Source: Acanthaster planci
Taxonomy: Eukaryota > Echinodermata > Asteroidea > Valvatida > Acanthasteridae
Length of the DNA stretch: 64,000 nt
Assembly (NCBI RefSeq): GCF_001949145.1
Contig: NW_019091521.1
Location: 1,010,710 to 1,074,709, forward strand
Direction: 5' to 3'
Below the pieces are notes generated by a model that saw nothing but the letters and a program-made list of their open reading frames with translations, ran no database searches and was not told the DNA's origin. Position numbers and translations under genes: made by a program. Every line of letters starts with the position of its first letter. Position 1 is the stretch's first letter. Of the stretch, positions 49,731-61,862 are shown one piece after another.

Positions 49731-52700
49731 CACATGCAATTCCGTACCTCTTTAGTGTTAGAATATCAAAAGGCGCCAATTGCATGTTTGATTATAAATC
49801 TTCTGTTTACTTTAAAATAAAATGAAACAAACTGAACTGATTGACTTCTTTGGAAGAATCATTTCGGCTGAAAAATCAGCCAGAGGCTACTGAAGTGTCC
49901 ACAATGCTATGAATGGTCCACAAATTATGAAGATATTTTCAACCGTGCCATTAACAATAATGCAAATGGCTCAGACTAAACCATGACATGCAATGTCTCA
50001 TGTTTCCGTCGAGACACCAATTAATAATACAGTTTCGCTTCGGGTGTCAGAGATTGTACTCTGTGGGTTTGCTTCAGAATCATTATCATTTGCAGATTAT
50101 CATTTGTTGAGGTTGAGAGTGGAACAAAAGAGGGCGTGTGGTCTTTTGGTACTCACCACAGATAGACTGCCGGGTCCTATTAAAAACTACAAGGGTTTTT
50201 CGTGATCTATGGACAAATTCACCCCTCGGTATAGGGACTTTACGCAAAGTTGAAGAATTCCTGCCATAAAATTCTATGAAACCATTTTTTTATTGTAAAA
50301 AACCCTCAATTTACTTTATCTGGCACATAGGAATTCAAAACAATGCAGTCGCAAGAGTTGAAAAGAAGAGATTGCGGTACCGAAGAGCAAAAGGTGAACG
50401 TATTTGGAAGCACATGTAAACAAATACAGGCAGTTATAAGTGCATTGCGCGTGATGTGTTGCGCGGAAATACTCCGTTACATGCAACTCTACGTACTTCA
50501 GGCTGGAAGCTGGGCTGAGGAGGCCCGCTGCTGAACGCGATGAGCCAGAGCAGCCTGACTTTGGAAGTATGTGAATGTGGACTAAATTAAATGTTGGTTG
50601 TTTTCTGCATGGGCTTGAATATAAAAGGAACCAAATTTCAGTGGACTCTAAATGCCGTGCAACACCGACAAAGTACAGATTAGGTCACGTAGTCGGTGCT
50701 TTAATGTCCAATCATTTAAGATGATGAAAGTGATTTTACGTGCATTAACCTCCAGCCATTGAAATAAAGTAAATCAGCATCAATCCTTTAGTTCACTGTA
50801 TTCAAACTTAGAAACTTGCCTTGTGGGTTCTGCTCCCAGGGAAATGAAAAAAAAAAACAAGTGGTGAGGGCAAAATCCAAGAGTTATGCGGTGTTGACCA
50901 AGCATTCAGGCGCACAGACTCCTGAAATTCGCAAGGAAACGCAGTTTTTAAAGGCTTCCACAGAACCTTTCATTTAACCCCTAAAGGGGTTTGAGTGACC
51001 ATGCAAGGGAGAAAACGAGACAAGCCCCTAAGCCCTGGCCGCTGAGTCGGCCATACGCCTCGAACTGTACTGAGGCGCTCACCTGGACTTCGCAGACAGT
51101 CCCAACAGAATATCCATTCTTTAACCGATGATTTCTGAACTCATTAATTTCTTCTGAAGGTCACCCCTAAAATGCAGTCTTGAAACCCCTTGTCATTTGA
51201 AATACCGATACCTACACTTCTTGAAAAATAGACCGTTTTCGGGCACTGATTTTTTCCAAATCTCACTCAGACGCAAGCTGGTATTCTCTTTTCCTGCCTA
51301 AACCTGTCTTTTCTACAAAATGCTCTATTTCGTAGAGAAGTGGAGTGCATACAAATTCTTATTTCGCACGCGCAAGCAATTTTCGGCTTATTTACCAGCC
51401 TGCATCCTAAAATCGCTCTGCATAACGCCCTCTGTCGCGTCACATTAGCATAAAGAAGTTTCAAGTGGGCGAAAACCCCTTTTTACAGAACAGAATCGGT
51501 GTGCAGGAGAATATACGTAAAATCACTGTCAATGTTGACTAGCAGCAACATTTAGACACAATGAAATAACAACTACCCCTCAATCAGGAACAACTGACCC
51601 ATGTTCAAGTTTACTTCTAGATTACGTATCCAGGATATCATTGAGTGTGTATGGAAAGGTATTTTCCCAACGTGCAGCTATTCTTGGAAGTCTCTTCTCA
51701 GTTTCTTGATTTAGTAGAGAACAACGCAATCGAGTTTTTTTAAACGACAGGAGTTAAAGGTTTGACACGCAAATTGTGACCTAACTGGACTTACAAAAGA
51801 TGGACAAATTAAACTAGACTATTATATTTATTTACTATTATAAAAGAAGGTTTAAAAAGCAGATTTAATTTAAAGTTCATAAAAATCATTAAAAATTGTC
51901 TCAATTTCATAAGAGCAAAAACAATATCTAAACAACACTTGAAATGCAACAGGATGTTCATTTCCCCATTCTATGCTGAAATCGGATAACGACATCACAA
52001 AATGAAGCGACCTTTAGGTAAGCTGTATAGCCTCTCTGCAGTTTCCTAACCTTTGCCATTAAATTACATTACCAAGAAAAAAATATGTATATCAAGTACA
52101 CAATTTGACGCCGTAACATTCAAAGCAACCTGAACTTTGGATTCACCAGTGATAAATTTCATACAGGGAGAATGACAAATTGTAGCTTTGTAACAAAAGT
52201 GGACTGATAACAGTAGTTTGTTTACATTTCAGTGTGGGGCTTTTTCATAAACATCAAATATAAAGACAACAAGCCATTTTCAGGTTGGCCTTTTGGACAG
52301 AAGTGGACGCTGTAAGGTACTGAAAACCTAAACAACTTCGTATTAAAGTAGGAGTTGTACACTCTAACGTTTCGTGTCGGTAAATGACATGTTTTGCAGC
52401 CTTTATCAGATCGAGCTAACAGGTCCTCTAGCTGCCGCCTTTCAAAAACGACTTACATGTACCACTAAACGAAGCCAATGATATAAAATTTGCTGGAGAT
52501 TTTAACTACTGATATTTATGATGACTTTGTACCGTCGTCCAAACCTCCAACACCAAGCCGGGCAAGTTGGCGCGGCACGGGAGTTGATAAGTCCTTTTAA
52601 CAGAGAAATATATTCCTCGTATCCTTACTTTTGCTTTTTTCAACTCTGTGAAATGCAACATTTGCCATTTTGTTTTACGCTGTTGATGCTTTCTCTGATT

Positions 52701-52833
52701 AATCGGCATTATTAAAAATTCATTGAAAGTGTTAAAAAACAGCCAAAATACAGGCAATTTATAAGCAGTTGTTTTAACTGAATAAAAATCAATAAAAGTG
52801 TCGTCAAATTTGAAGTCAGTATCCCCTGACATT

Positions 52834-55800
52834 TTATTCAATTGAAAGAAGGGCCGAGCAAATACAGCTACACATCGTAACCACTACAATGCCACCGGTA
52901 AAAATGGGGGTGGCTCCGCCCTTCTGACAGGGATTCACGTAGTCCTCGCAGTGTTTCTTGTCCCCAAGACAGGCGGCGTAGCGCACCACGTGCGCCATGT
53001 AGTTCTGCTCATGGACACCGTGGAAGAGGTGCGACATTGGCCCGTTGGCGTAGATAGCTACGTCCTCTCCACCGTGAGTCTCGCGACCCAGGGGGACAAT
53101 GGCCGGTTGAATGAACCGCGGAGTTTCTGTGGAAAAGTAGGTTCGCGCGATTTTCAATTTTAATAAAGCTTCTGCTATACATATAAGGTAATGCAATTTA
53201 CAGAGTAGTGCTAGAGAGCTGTCTCGAAAGTACTGACACCCTACCACTGTAATATATAGCAAAATACGACACTTCAAAGCCTGCCAGTAACGAATTTTGA
53301 TTGGTAGCTGGTAGATAACAGGTACATTAGCCTCGACATAAGCACAATAAACAAGAGTTTTCTCCACAGGGAAACTGTGTCAAATGAACCGAAACATATT
53401 ATTTGTGTTAATGAGGTAGATCCTGAGATAGCAGAAATAAGTGAATACTTCGGACTACAACAGAAGCTAAGGCTCTTAGATTGACATCAACGACTTGCAG
53501 GTAGTGTAATCTTATAATTACCTGTGTCTGTGCCAGTGAGGTTGCGTCTTGAACCCGTAAGATTGTAGCTGATTTGCTCGGCAGTACCTCCCGGTCCATT
53601 GGCGTAGCTGATCGTGGTGAATGGGAGATCGTCATCACCGACTCCCAAGTCGTACAAACCTGAAACCGCGAAATCCAAGTTTATAATAACATTCTACAAA
53701 TACATGTACATGTATTTGTTTTGATCGATAATGAGAGAGTTCACTTGATAAAAGCAGGTTGTGCCAAATATACATATTAAGCTGTTTCTAGTGACTTAAT
53801 TTCAGAGGTAGACTTACACAGAACGCACACTTAAGATTGTGAATGGAAACCAACTCACATGGCACAGGGTTGAAGTCGCACTTGGAAAGTGACGGAAGAT
53901 GCGGCTGCATTCTGATCGCGTTTAATCTAAATCAGTTATTTTCCACATAGACTATAAACCACTACATACTACCAATAACCCACATACACTCAATGCATGT
54001 AAAACTTTCTGGACGGCACTCACGGCAAGATGTGTTTTGGGGGTATAGGCCTATGACCTGTAACTAACGAGAACACGTGCTTGGGGTTTAGGGTCGGAGA
54101 ACTAGACTTGTACAGTGTCAAATGTGATTACGATTTACAGTGCCTTTTTAAAGTCTTACTCTCACCCCAATACAGTGGTCACCTCATTGGACAAAGTGTT
54201 TTGTTTTATTTTCAGGGAAACAGACAGTACACAGCATTGGGGGTATGAACTATATGAAGACCTAGTTGAGGCCCAGGGCGACTGTGCGAGCCCTCTGTGT
54301 CACCATCCTTCGTAAAGTGTTTAATAAATGTCACCTCACCTAAAATAGGGTTGCCCCGGCTCGGGTAGCCGCCAATGGTCATCACGTGACTATGATCAGC
54401 TGTGACAATCACCAGCGTGTCTTCCTCATTGGTCATTTCCATTGCCTTGGCAACTGCAGCTTCAAAGGCTACTGTCTCTTCGAATGCGTAGCCTGCGAAG
54501 CCGTTATGGTGAGCTTGGTCTATACGACCGCCTTCAGACGATCGCATAAAAATGAAACGATACGGAAATACATTTATTCCCTTTTTCTGAAAACGTTCAC
54601 AATATGAATAAACCTGAGTGTCTTTTCCAATGCGGTGGTTACTTCAGCAGTAGTGGAACTAGGGTTAAGTGTATAAGAGTAAGGTTTCTTACTTACTCTG
54701 AAGCAATAAATGAACATTATTTCTTTTTCACCAAAGTCCCAGAGGTGACTTGCCCGCTACTCCCTAATACGGACGTCACTGGATCGCATACGACTTGTCT
54801 TACCTTCAACCATTAAGAAAAAACCGTCTTTGTCTTTCTGTAGGATCCGGATGGCCTTTTCTGTCATCTCAGCGATAGACGGTTCGTCTTTCCGTTCAGC
54901 TTCGTACTGCATGTGACTGGGCTCAAACAGACCTGCAGCGAATCAGTAGGTGGGATAATCATAAAGTTTTAAAATGAATTTCCTTGGGTAGGCTCAACTA
55001 CCTCCACGAGTTGACTCAGGTTTTACCTCGCCCCACAACACACGGCGGCATCGCCTGGTTTACGGTTGTCCCGTGTAGGCTTACCGAATCTACCCACTGA
55101 CGTGACTGAGGCACAGGAATCCCTTCATTGGAACCCAACTCTCCACCTACATACAATTGACTCGTAAAACGCATTTGCAAATATCAAAACATAGACAGAA
55201 ATTGCATGAATTTTAAGAAGCAGTTAGCGCAACGTACAGCTTAACATTGGCCTAACACAGTGACTCTCTATGATGCAAACATCTGTCACAAAGGATATCT
55301 TTGCCATATTTTGTTACGATCTTAAAATTTCTAAATCATTAATGAATGGTATTACCCGAAATAAATTTTCTCTGAAGCAAGAAAAAAAGATTTTCATTAA
55401 TGAATGGTATTACACAAAATAAATTTTCTCTGAAGCAAGAAAAAAGGATCACAAAGATAAAAAACAAAGAAACTGTGGCATTCATCTCTAAAGTATATTG
55501 AACACTCAAAGTTTCGATAGAGCCTTTAAAAAATAAAAATGGTCAGAAATTGATGCTGCTAGGATATGTATCTTTTAATACTAACCTCTTTACCTTATTT
55601 CACCACTGTACATCAGCATAATCCAACCACTTTGTTTCTTTGTTCTATTCTTCAACATGGAATCGTTTAAAAGTACTGCATCAAAGGAAATTCAGGATTT
55701 TGAGTAATTTTCATTCATTAACAGTTGAAAGAGTACCGGATTGTAACAGTACAATGTCATCTCTTGTTCTCAAACAGGGTCTATACTGTTTTAATTTCCT

Positions 55801-58800
55801 TTATATTTTCTTTGTAATGGGAGGCAAAATAGGAAAGACAAACATACCAAGAAGAAACTCTGTCTTCTCAGGTTCCACTTTTTTAAACTCTTCCAGGTTC
55901 CACACGAAGAGACTCGTTTGCGTGTCTTTAGCGGCTTGCCATTCTTCTATGAATAAAGGTTACAGACGGGTAGATGAAAATCAAACTCCAAGACTGAGGT
56001 CAAAATTAACTATATATTAGCAAATTTCCTTATGGTGGGATTCTCTTTGTCTCACATCCCCTTAAATAAAATATCTATAACGTGAGAAAAAGACGCAAAA
56101 TGCAGAGATGCGTAAAATGGAAAATAAGAACGGTGTAACTACCTATAAGTCTGTTGGGTATAACTTGTAGGAATCGATTGCTTTTTCGGTCTGTTTGTGT
56201 TTTTTTTGGTCCAAAGATTACCTATTAGATTCCTTCCGTCTGTCCTTTCACCTTTCAGTTGTGGATATTCGTAGTCACTGAAGTTGTTAGGAGTCATCTT
56301 TCGTCGACCTCCACCCATGATAACCTGGAAACAAATAGTGACTATTAACGATAGATAACAGTGCCGTTAAATGGACGCTCCGTTATGGCAAAAATCTGCA
56401 TTGTCATTAAAAAGATACAATTGGAGGCCCTCTTTCCAAACAAGCGAGCAATAGACAAGATCGGCAGGAACGCGCAGTTTCGAATAAATTTGAGTTAAAA
56501 TTACAAGAACCGCTAGGAAGTGAATCAACAATGGAGGTTATGCATAGCTGCGTCCCCATGGTTTCTCAAGAGGTTTGTGTTTATTTTAATTTAGTTACAT
56601 GGAATGTACAAGCTCTCTGAGGACGCGTTAACGCATGACTTATATCCCAAGTATGGTTCTTTTTAGATGGAACACCATCACCATGTAAGTTTTGAAAAAT
56701 CCAGGTCAAAAACTCGCACGCCTTCTCACTATCGTATTGCCTAGAGACCGTGGACAAAGCCACAAGGCAGGGTCACGACTAATCTCTACGTAAGCCTTAA
56801 TTCTATCTTTGAATCAAGATTACCTTGGTGTTATTCCCCAACGTGACAAGTTGATGGGCGATATCGGTGCATCCCAACGCAGCCTCCTTCTCCGGTATGT
56901 AGGCGTTGCTCTCCCAGCCACGGTGCGGCGAGTGCGCGTACAAACAGGCAGGAGTGGCGTGAGTCACGCGAGCTGTGGTCACAAACCCTGTTGCCTTGCC
57001 TGGAAAAAACAATTTTTGTCAACGTGAAATTAATGTTCGTTAGTGTGCATCATGTGAATCAAATGACTTAACGAAAAACCATAAAATACTCATAAATGGC
57101 AACCAAAAATGAGAAAACGAACCTTAAAAAATCATCCAATGCTAACTGCAGCGTTTGAAATTGTCAGTGGAGATGCCTGTCTAAAATTGACTTTGAAATT
57201 CAGTGTGGAAAACTAAATAGATATCAATATTACACGTTACCTTCTTTTTCGGCATCCATCATAACCGAATCTACTGCAGCGTTCAGGCTGGACCGGCAGT
57301 CGCCCACTACGGCCGAATCGTCCACTCCTATCATATCCTCCTTGGTCTTGACGCCGCAAAAATACGCTGTGGCCGTGCCGGCCGAGTCCGGTACTTGCCG
57401 GTTAGTGTTGTAGGTCTGCCAGTAAGAAGGGAGGGATTTATTCGAGCAAAGTGATCAACATCGAGTTAGTCATTTTTGATGTCGTCGCCAAACTACCAGT
57501 TTAAATGCCTTGTGGAGATTGGTGTAGTATGAGCCTCTGCCTGACTGTCCTTATTCTTCATGCCCTTAGCACCAATGCTGTGTTACAGAGGAGGAGATTC
57601 CTGGAAGGGGGAGGCATATATCGACCCACTTTTGGTCCGGTGAAATAAATTAGCCGGATGTTGAGAAGTTGTTCGGAACTTTCAACAAACAAACAAACCT
57701 GCTACTGTTAGCGCTGAAAAAAACAAACAAAAAACGGGAAAACAAAGAAAAATACGCTGGTTTGATGTACGGTCCAGGGGTGTGAGATGAGCACTTGCAG
57801 AACGAACAGCGCCCTCAATGTCATATGTTGTCAACACCCCTGTCAGCATTTCAAAATTGAATTATTATACCTGCTGCCCAACTATGTAACCATAAGGTAA
57901 ATTTTATTCAATTAAAAAAGTTCACTTCAACACGTTCTTGGTCAGGCTAAACCATAACAATACCTTTCCGAACAGGATCATTTCGGTGTAAAAGCTTCGT
58001 TCTTTTAAACAGCTGTGGGTATTGGTATCGGCTGCCGCGGCCGGGCATTTCTATTTGTCAGTCATCCTTGTGCCCCATTCCTCCTGTGCCCAGCACAAAT
58101 TTGCGGCACTGTTTCTTAGTCCACCTAAGGCCCCAAGAAGCAATGCAGATTCAAGCCCTGTGATGCGAACTGACAGCACTCTATGTAAGTTTACAGAAGA
58201 ATTTTTAAAGGTTTACTTTTTTTCATAAACTATTACCGAAGAAGCTTGTTTGAAAATTTCCAGTAATCTAAAATCAGACTAAACGAAACCTTGAATATCG
58301 CATCTTCTGATTGTGAGCTAGCGTAAGAGTAAATCATGGCACACAGTTACTCCCCTTCTAATCCACACAGAGCTGCAAACTTCAACCGTTTAAGTTAATT
58401 ACCACAATATGTCGGCGCCCAAACACCTTGTGATATAAAATGCAATATTTTGTAGAAATGTGACACTCGTTGGAGACAGAAAACGCATGCTGTTAGTCCG
58501 CGAAAACATTGTGTCAATTAGTTGACAGTGTGGGTGTACACTACCTGTTTGCAACCGTTTCACCTTAATAGTCTGACTATCCGTTACGAGAGAATCATTC
58601 ACGTTAAAGTGCAACAAACCCAAAATCATTTCCGTGTAAACGCTCACAAGGTGACATGTTCAAAGATATAAACGTTAGGTGCATGGTGTTCTAGCAAAAT
58701 CTTGACCTTCCGCATCGAAACGACTACAGGGCAAACTACCGATGCCGTATGTTGCGGGCTCTATGCATGGGTACAATTTGTAGTAGGTACTAGCTGTACA

Positions 58801-60191
58801 GTGTGTGGGAGGTACTAATAGCCTTTGTTAACGATAAAATCCACGGTCGAAACTCCAAATTCATGCAGATTTCAATGCAGGTCTTAGAACCACGTCTTTT
58901 CAAATACATATCCACTCCACTAGGGACGCAAAGACGTCTCTAGGTTTTGAATTCCGCCGAGGGAATGGTAGCATGATATTTCGAAGTCAAAGGTCAGTAA
59001 CTACATTTTAATATGCTTATTGGGTTACACGCCCAGTCATGCCTTGTAACAGTTTTGTTGACATTAACCTGCAAATTGACTTCCTTAGTCATTCAAGAAC
59101 AAATTATAGACTTCCAGACCTTCGAGAGGGCGACGCTGGGGAATTTCTCCCACGCCAACACCGTCTCCTCCCCGGTCATGCCCTCCTGCTGCCCTTTGAA
59201 GATCCGGGCCCCCGTCACGGTGGAGACACCCATGCCGTCTCCCACGAAGAACACGATGTTCTTGGCCACGTTGCGGTTCAGGCTGGCTTCCCTGCTCAGG
59301 GCTTTCTGCAGTGTGTCCTGGGCCTGGTTGTTCCAGAATTCCGCACCTGAAGACCAGCACAGCCAACATTCAATTCCCAGACCAAGCAGCCTTGGCAGCA
59401 ACATACAGAGGTTGGCTAAAGCACGCCCCAACGTGGCTGCAGATTTGTACCGTTTGATCGCCGTTCATGGAATTGGCAAAACTGTTAGTTATCATTTGCA
59501 CTATAAAAACCATGAAGGGAGGAGTCACAGCCTACCTCTTCTATGCAACGTTTCCTAAGAGACCTAAAGGAAGACCTCCAAAATGTCAAAAGTTTCTTTT
59601 TCACGGACCATTCAGTTATACAGAGTGGAGTGATGAACACAAGGTAGCCTATTCCACCTGTGAGAGCATGAAACAGACTTTGCGGATTTCAGGGTCGAAT
59701 GTACCACCACTCAACAAAGGGAGTTTCCCTTGGACTCTTGGTTGGAGGCTGAAAGAGGTCAACCCTCCCTTCTCGTCCCCCAATTCAAAGGCAGTGAGAG
59801 GCAGTGGGTGAGACAGTGTGTCCCCTTGGCCCTTTTTTCAGTGGTGGCACAAAAATGTTTTGGCGGCAATCTTCAGTGAGGTCCGTTTTGAACACAAGAC
59901 AAAGGCTGTCTTGATTTTGGCATCCACAGGGGCATTTCTTCCTGTCCTGTATTTTTGTCTAAACCCTAACAAACACCATATATTCATTCTTGAAAATTAA
60001 AATTGGAATTCCAGAAAGGGGAAAGTGTCATCTTTCAAGCTATTTAGAACAACCACAGAAAAAGTGAACATGCTTTGTAGAAAGGATACAACACTTTGAA
60101 CAAAAATCGTGTACTTACTTTGCGCCCGCATACAGTCGGTTAATCCGAGACAAATTATTACCACGAGCCATGTCAGACTGGACAGTTGCAT
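52834..60191 (-). CDS. ALP: Alkaline phosphatase, secreted and probably GPI-anchored
   Basis: Ten minus-strand exons join in phase: 60119-60191, 59120-59346, 57241-57415, 56824-56999, 56252-56324, 55848-55946, 54804-54932, 54340-54531, 53522-53659 and 52834-53126 (TAA), 524 residues, the usual length for animal enzymes. It hydrolyses phosphate monoesters outside the cell. Visible features: signal peptide (1-20, [10 protein letters not shown]), metal site VGDGMG (Asp61), nucleophile in [10 protein letters not shown] (Ser111), [33 protein letters not shown] (about 316-326), VTADHSHV (about 360-367) and [20 protein letters not shown]. The last 20 residues ([20 protein letters not shown]) are hydrophobic, as in GPI-anchor signals. 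AATAAA overlaps the stop codon. A decayed duplicate of the 3' end lies 1.2 kb upstream. The catalytic set is intact, so the gene should be functional. Confidence 0.96.
55337..55452 (-). repeat. Two-copy tandem duplication, unit about 58 bp (ALP intron)
   Basis: The block CATTAATGAATGGTATTAC with its following ATAAATTTTCTCTGAAGCAA occurs at 55337 and again at 55395, nearly identical. It lies in the phosphatase intron between the exons at 54804-54932 and 55848-55946 and contains no splice signal of note. Confidence 0.85.
57416..59119 (-). other. Large ALP intron; nothing further recognised
   Basis: The intron of about 1.7 kb between phosphatase exons two and three contains A-rich runs (57717-57750) and short open frames with no family resemblance. 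No mobile element or RNA gene is evident. Confidence 0.5.
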
Positions 60192-61424
60192 CTTGGAATC
60201 GATTTCGGTCAGACAAAGGAGCAAGTTTCATAAAATGTCGACAAGAAGTTTGTGAAAAATCAGCAGTCCCAGTTGAACTAGTTCTGAACTGATGATACAT
60301 AGGTGCGACTAATCTTTGTGTGCATGCGCAAACCTCTCCATTGTTACAAATGTTGTCTCCTTTGTTATCGTTGACTATGGCTCTTATCTGTATTTTTAGT
60401 TGAACATTCACCATCCAAGTCAACACTGAAGTCTTTTACGAAGAATCCGCGAATGGCACGATCAATATGCAAGCTCAAAGGGTCGTTCAAGCTCAAGTGG
60501 TTACAGAATCCATTTAGGACTGCGCCCTTTGTGAGACGCACAAAACGTTGGGGTTTAAGACTGATATTCAGTCGTGTTTTTCTACCTCAATTGAAAATTA
60601 CAGCAATGTAGTGCGACGAGTGTTAACACGTCCGAGACAGGAGAAAATCCCGTAGAGATGCCACGCACAAAAGTTTGATGAACACACAAAGTACATGGTA
60701 GAATACTCAGGGTTTTAAAATTTTTGCGAAGAAAATTTCTCAAACCTGATGTGATTTTTAAAGCGGTTGTGTGCATTGAAGATTTTAGCCGCTGACACCA
60801 GCCACGCCGTCAAAAGAAAAAAATCGGAGAAGCATACCATGCTAGGTTTAACAGGATCGAGGTTCAAACAGTGTTTGAGGATATCATTTCAATGTACATT
60901 TATCTCCTAGGTAAAATTCTGGGGAAAAATAACCTGAATAACTATACGCATCCATGCTGTCCGGCTTACTTAATGAAGGCAGCTTTTTAATGAAGTAAAT
61001 CATTGCGTAAATGGTTAACGTGATTCAAAATTGTAGTTATTACCAGACAACCTAATCGCATTACACGGGGCCCATCCACACGTTAACAAACATCATGACC
61101 ATTGTTACGCCCCATTAAAATTAATATATATGTGGCTTCGCCCTCATCTTAATCACAGGGACTCAGGTATTTTTCACAAATATTTTAGGGTAATACAAAT
61201 CAAATCTAACTTTTATCGGAATAAATGGAACCTGAGCAATGACAATCAGCCGGAGTGCTTCCCAGGCATTCCTGGCTACTCGGTTATGGTGGTGCAGTGA
61301 TCATGATAAACAAGGAAGGCTGAGCAGCGTTACGCGGGTTCGATGAAGCTCTGCCCGAGGCCAGGGCATCGTCAAAACCCTGTACGTACTGACTTTAGGG
61401 ACTACACATGGTCAGTACTCTCTT
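60192..61424. other. Upstream region of the alkaline phosphatase gene
   Basis: This should contain the phosphatase promoter and 5' UTR. No TATA box or other strong motif is evident near 60192. No coding exon is recognised. Confidence 0.45.
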
Positions 61425-61862
61425 GGAGATTTTAATTACTGATGTTCGTGATTCGTTTGTATAATCTTCCAAAGACCTCCAACCAGTAACAAGGCAAGTT
61501 GGCAAAGGAGTTTACGAGCCCTTAACAGAGGAATATAATCCCGGTATCCTGTGTTTTTCAACTCTGTGAAGTGCAACATCGGCCATTATGTTTTATGCTG
61601 TTGATGCGTTCATTAATGAATGCTATATCAATGAAAAAAGAATTCAATGAAATCGTGACAAAACAGCCAAAATACAGGGTTGATTTATAAACAGTACTTT
61701 TAATCAAAGTGTGGTCAAATTTGAAGTCCGTATCCCCTGACATCCTATTCAAGTGAAACAAGGGCTGAGCCAATACAGCTACATATCGTAACCACCGCAA
61801 CGCCATCGGTAAAAATTGGGGTGGCTCCGCCCCTCATATCTTTACAGGGATTCATTTAGCCC
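61425..61862 (-). pseudogene. Decayed duplicate of the alkaline phosphatase last exon and 3' UTR
   Basis: The segment aligns along its length with 52491-52935, the end of the phosphatase gene. Shared stretches include GGAGATTTTAA, TTTTTCAACTCTGTGAA, GTATCCCCTGACAT and GGTGGCTCCGCCC. On the minus strand it keeps an open tail with [10 protein letters not shown] and VVTICSCIGSALVSLE, ending in TAG at 61747-61745. The conserved Asp-Tyr-Val-Asn segment has become Gly-stop-Met-Asn (TAA), and homology ends there, so it is a truncated, non-functional remnant. The retained frame and synonymous-looking differences suggest a formerly functional tandem gene copy. Confidence 0.8.

Larger units (their letters stand above)
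47478..52833. other. Intergenic region; repeats and an assembly gap, no gene recognised
   Basis: This stretch of about 5.3 kb lies between the secreted-protein gene start and the alkaline phosphatase stop. It has an N gap (48504-48688), a TG/G run near 48890-48910 and a GACG-rich degenerate repeat (49641-49730). The last 340 bases (from about 52491) are phosphatase 3' UTR homologous to 61425-61745. Open frames here are short and without family resemblance. The promoter of the secreted-protein gene should lie just above 47477. Confidence 0.5.

Noticed and set aside
54212-54339. Extension of the phosphatase exon beyond 54340
   Set aside because: The frame stays open past the GTGAGG donor, but the family sequence resumes only after splicing to 53522-53659.
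59467-59811. 114-codon plus-strand open frame upstream of phosphatase exon 2
   Set aside because: It lies in the first phosphatase intron on the opposite strand, has ordinary intronic composition and no recognisable motif.
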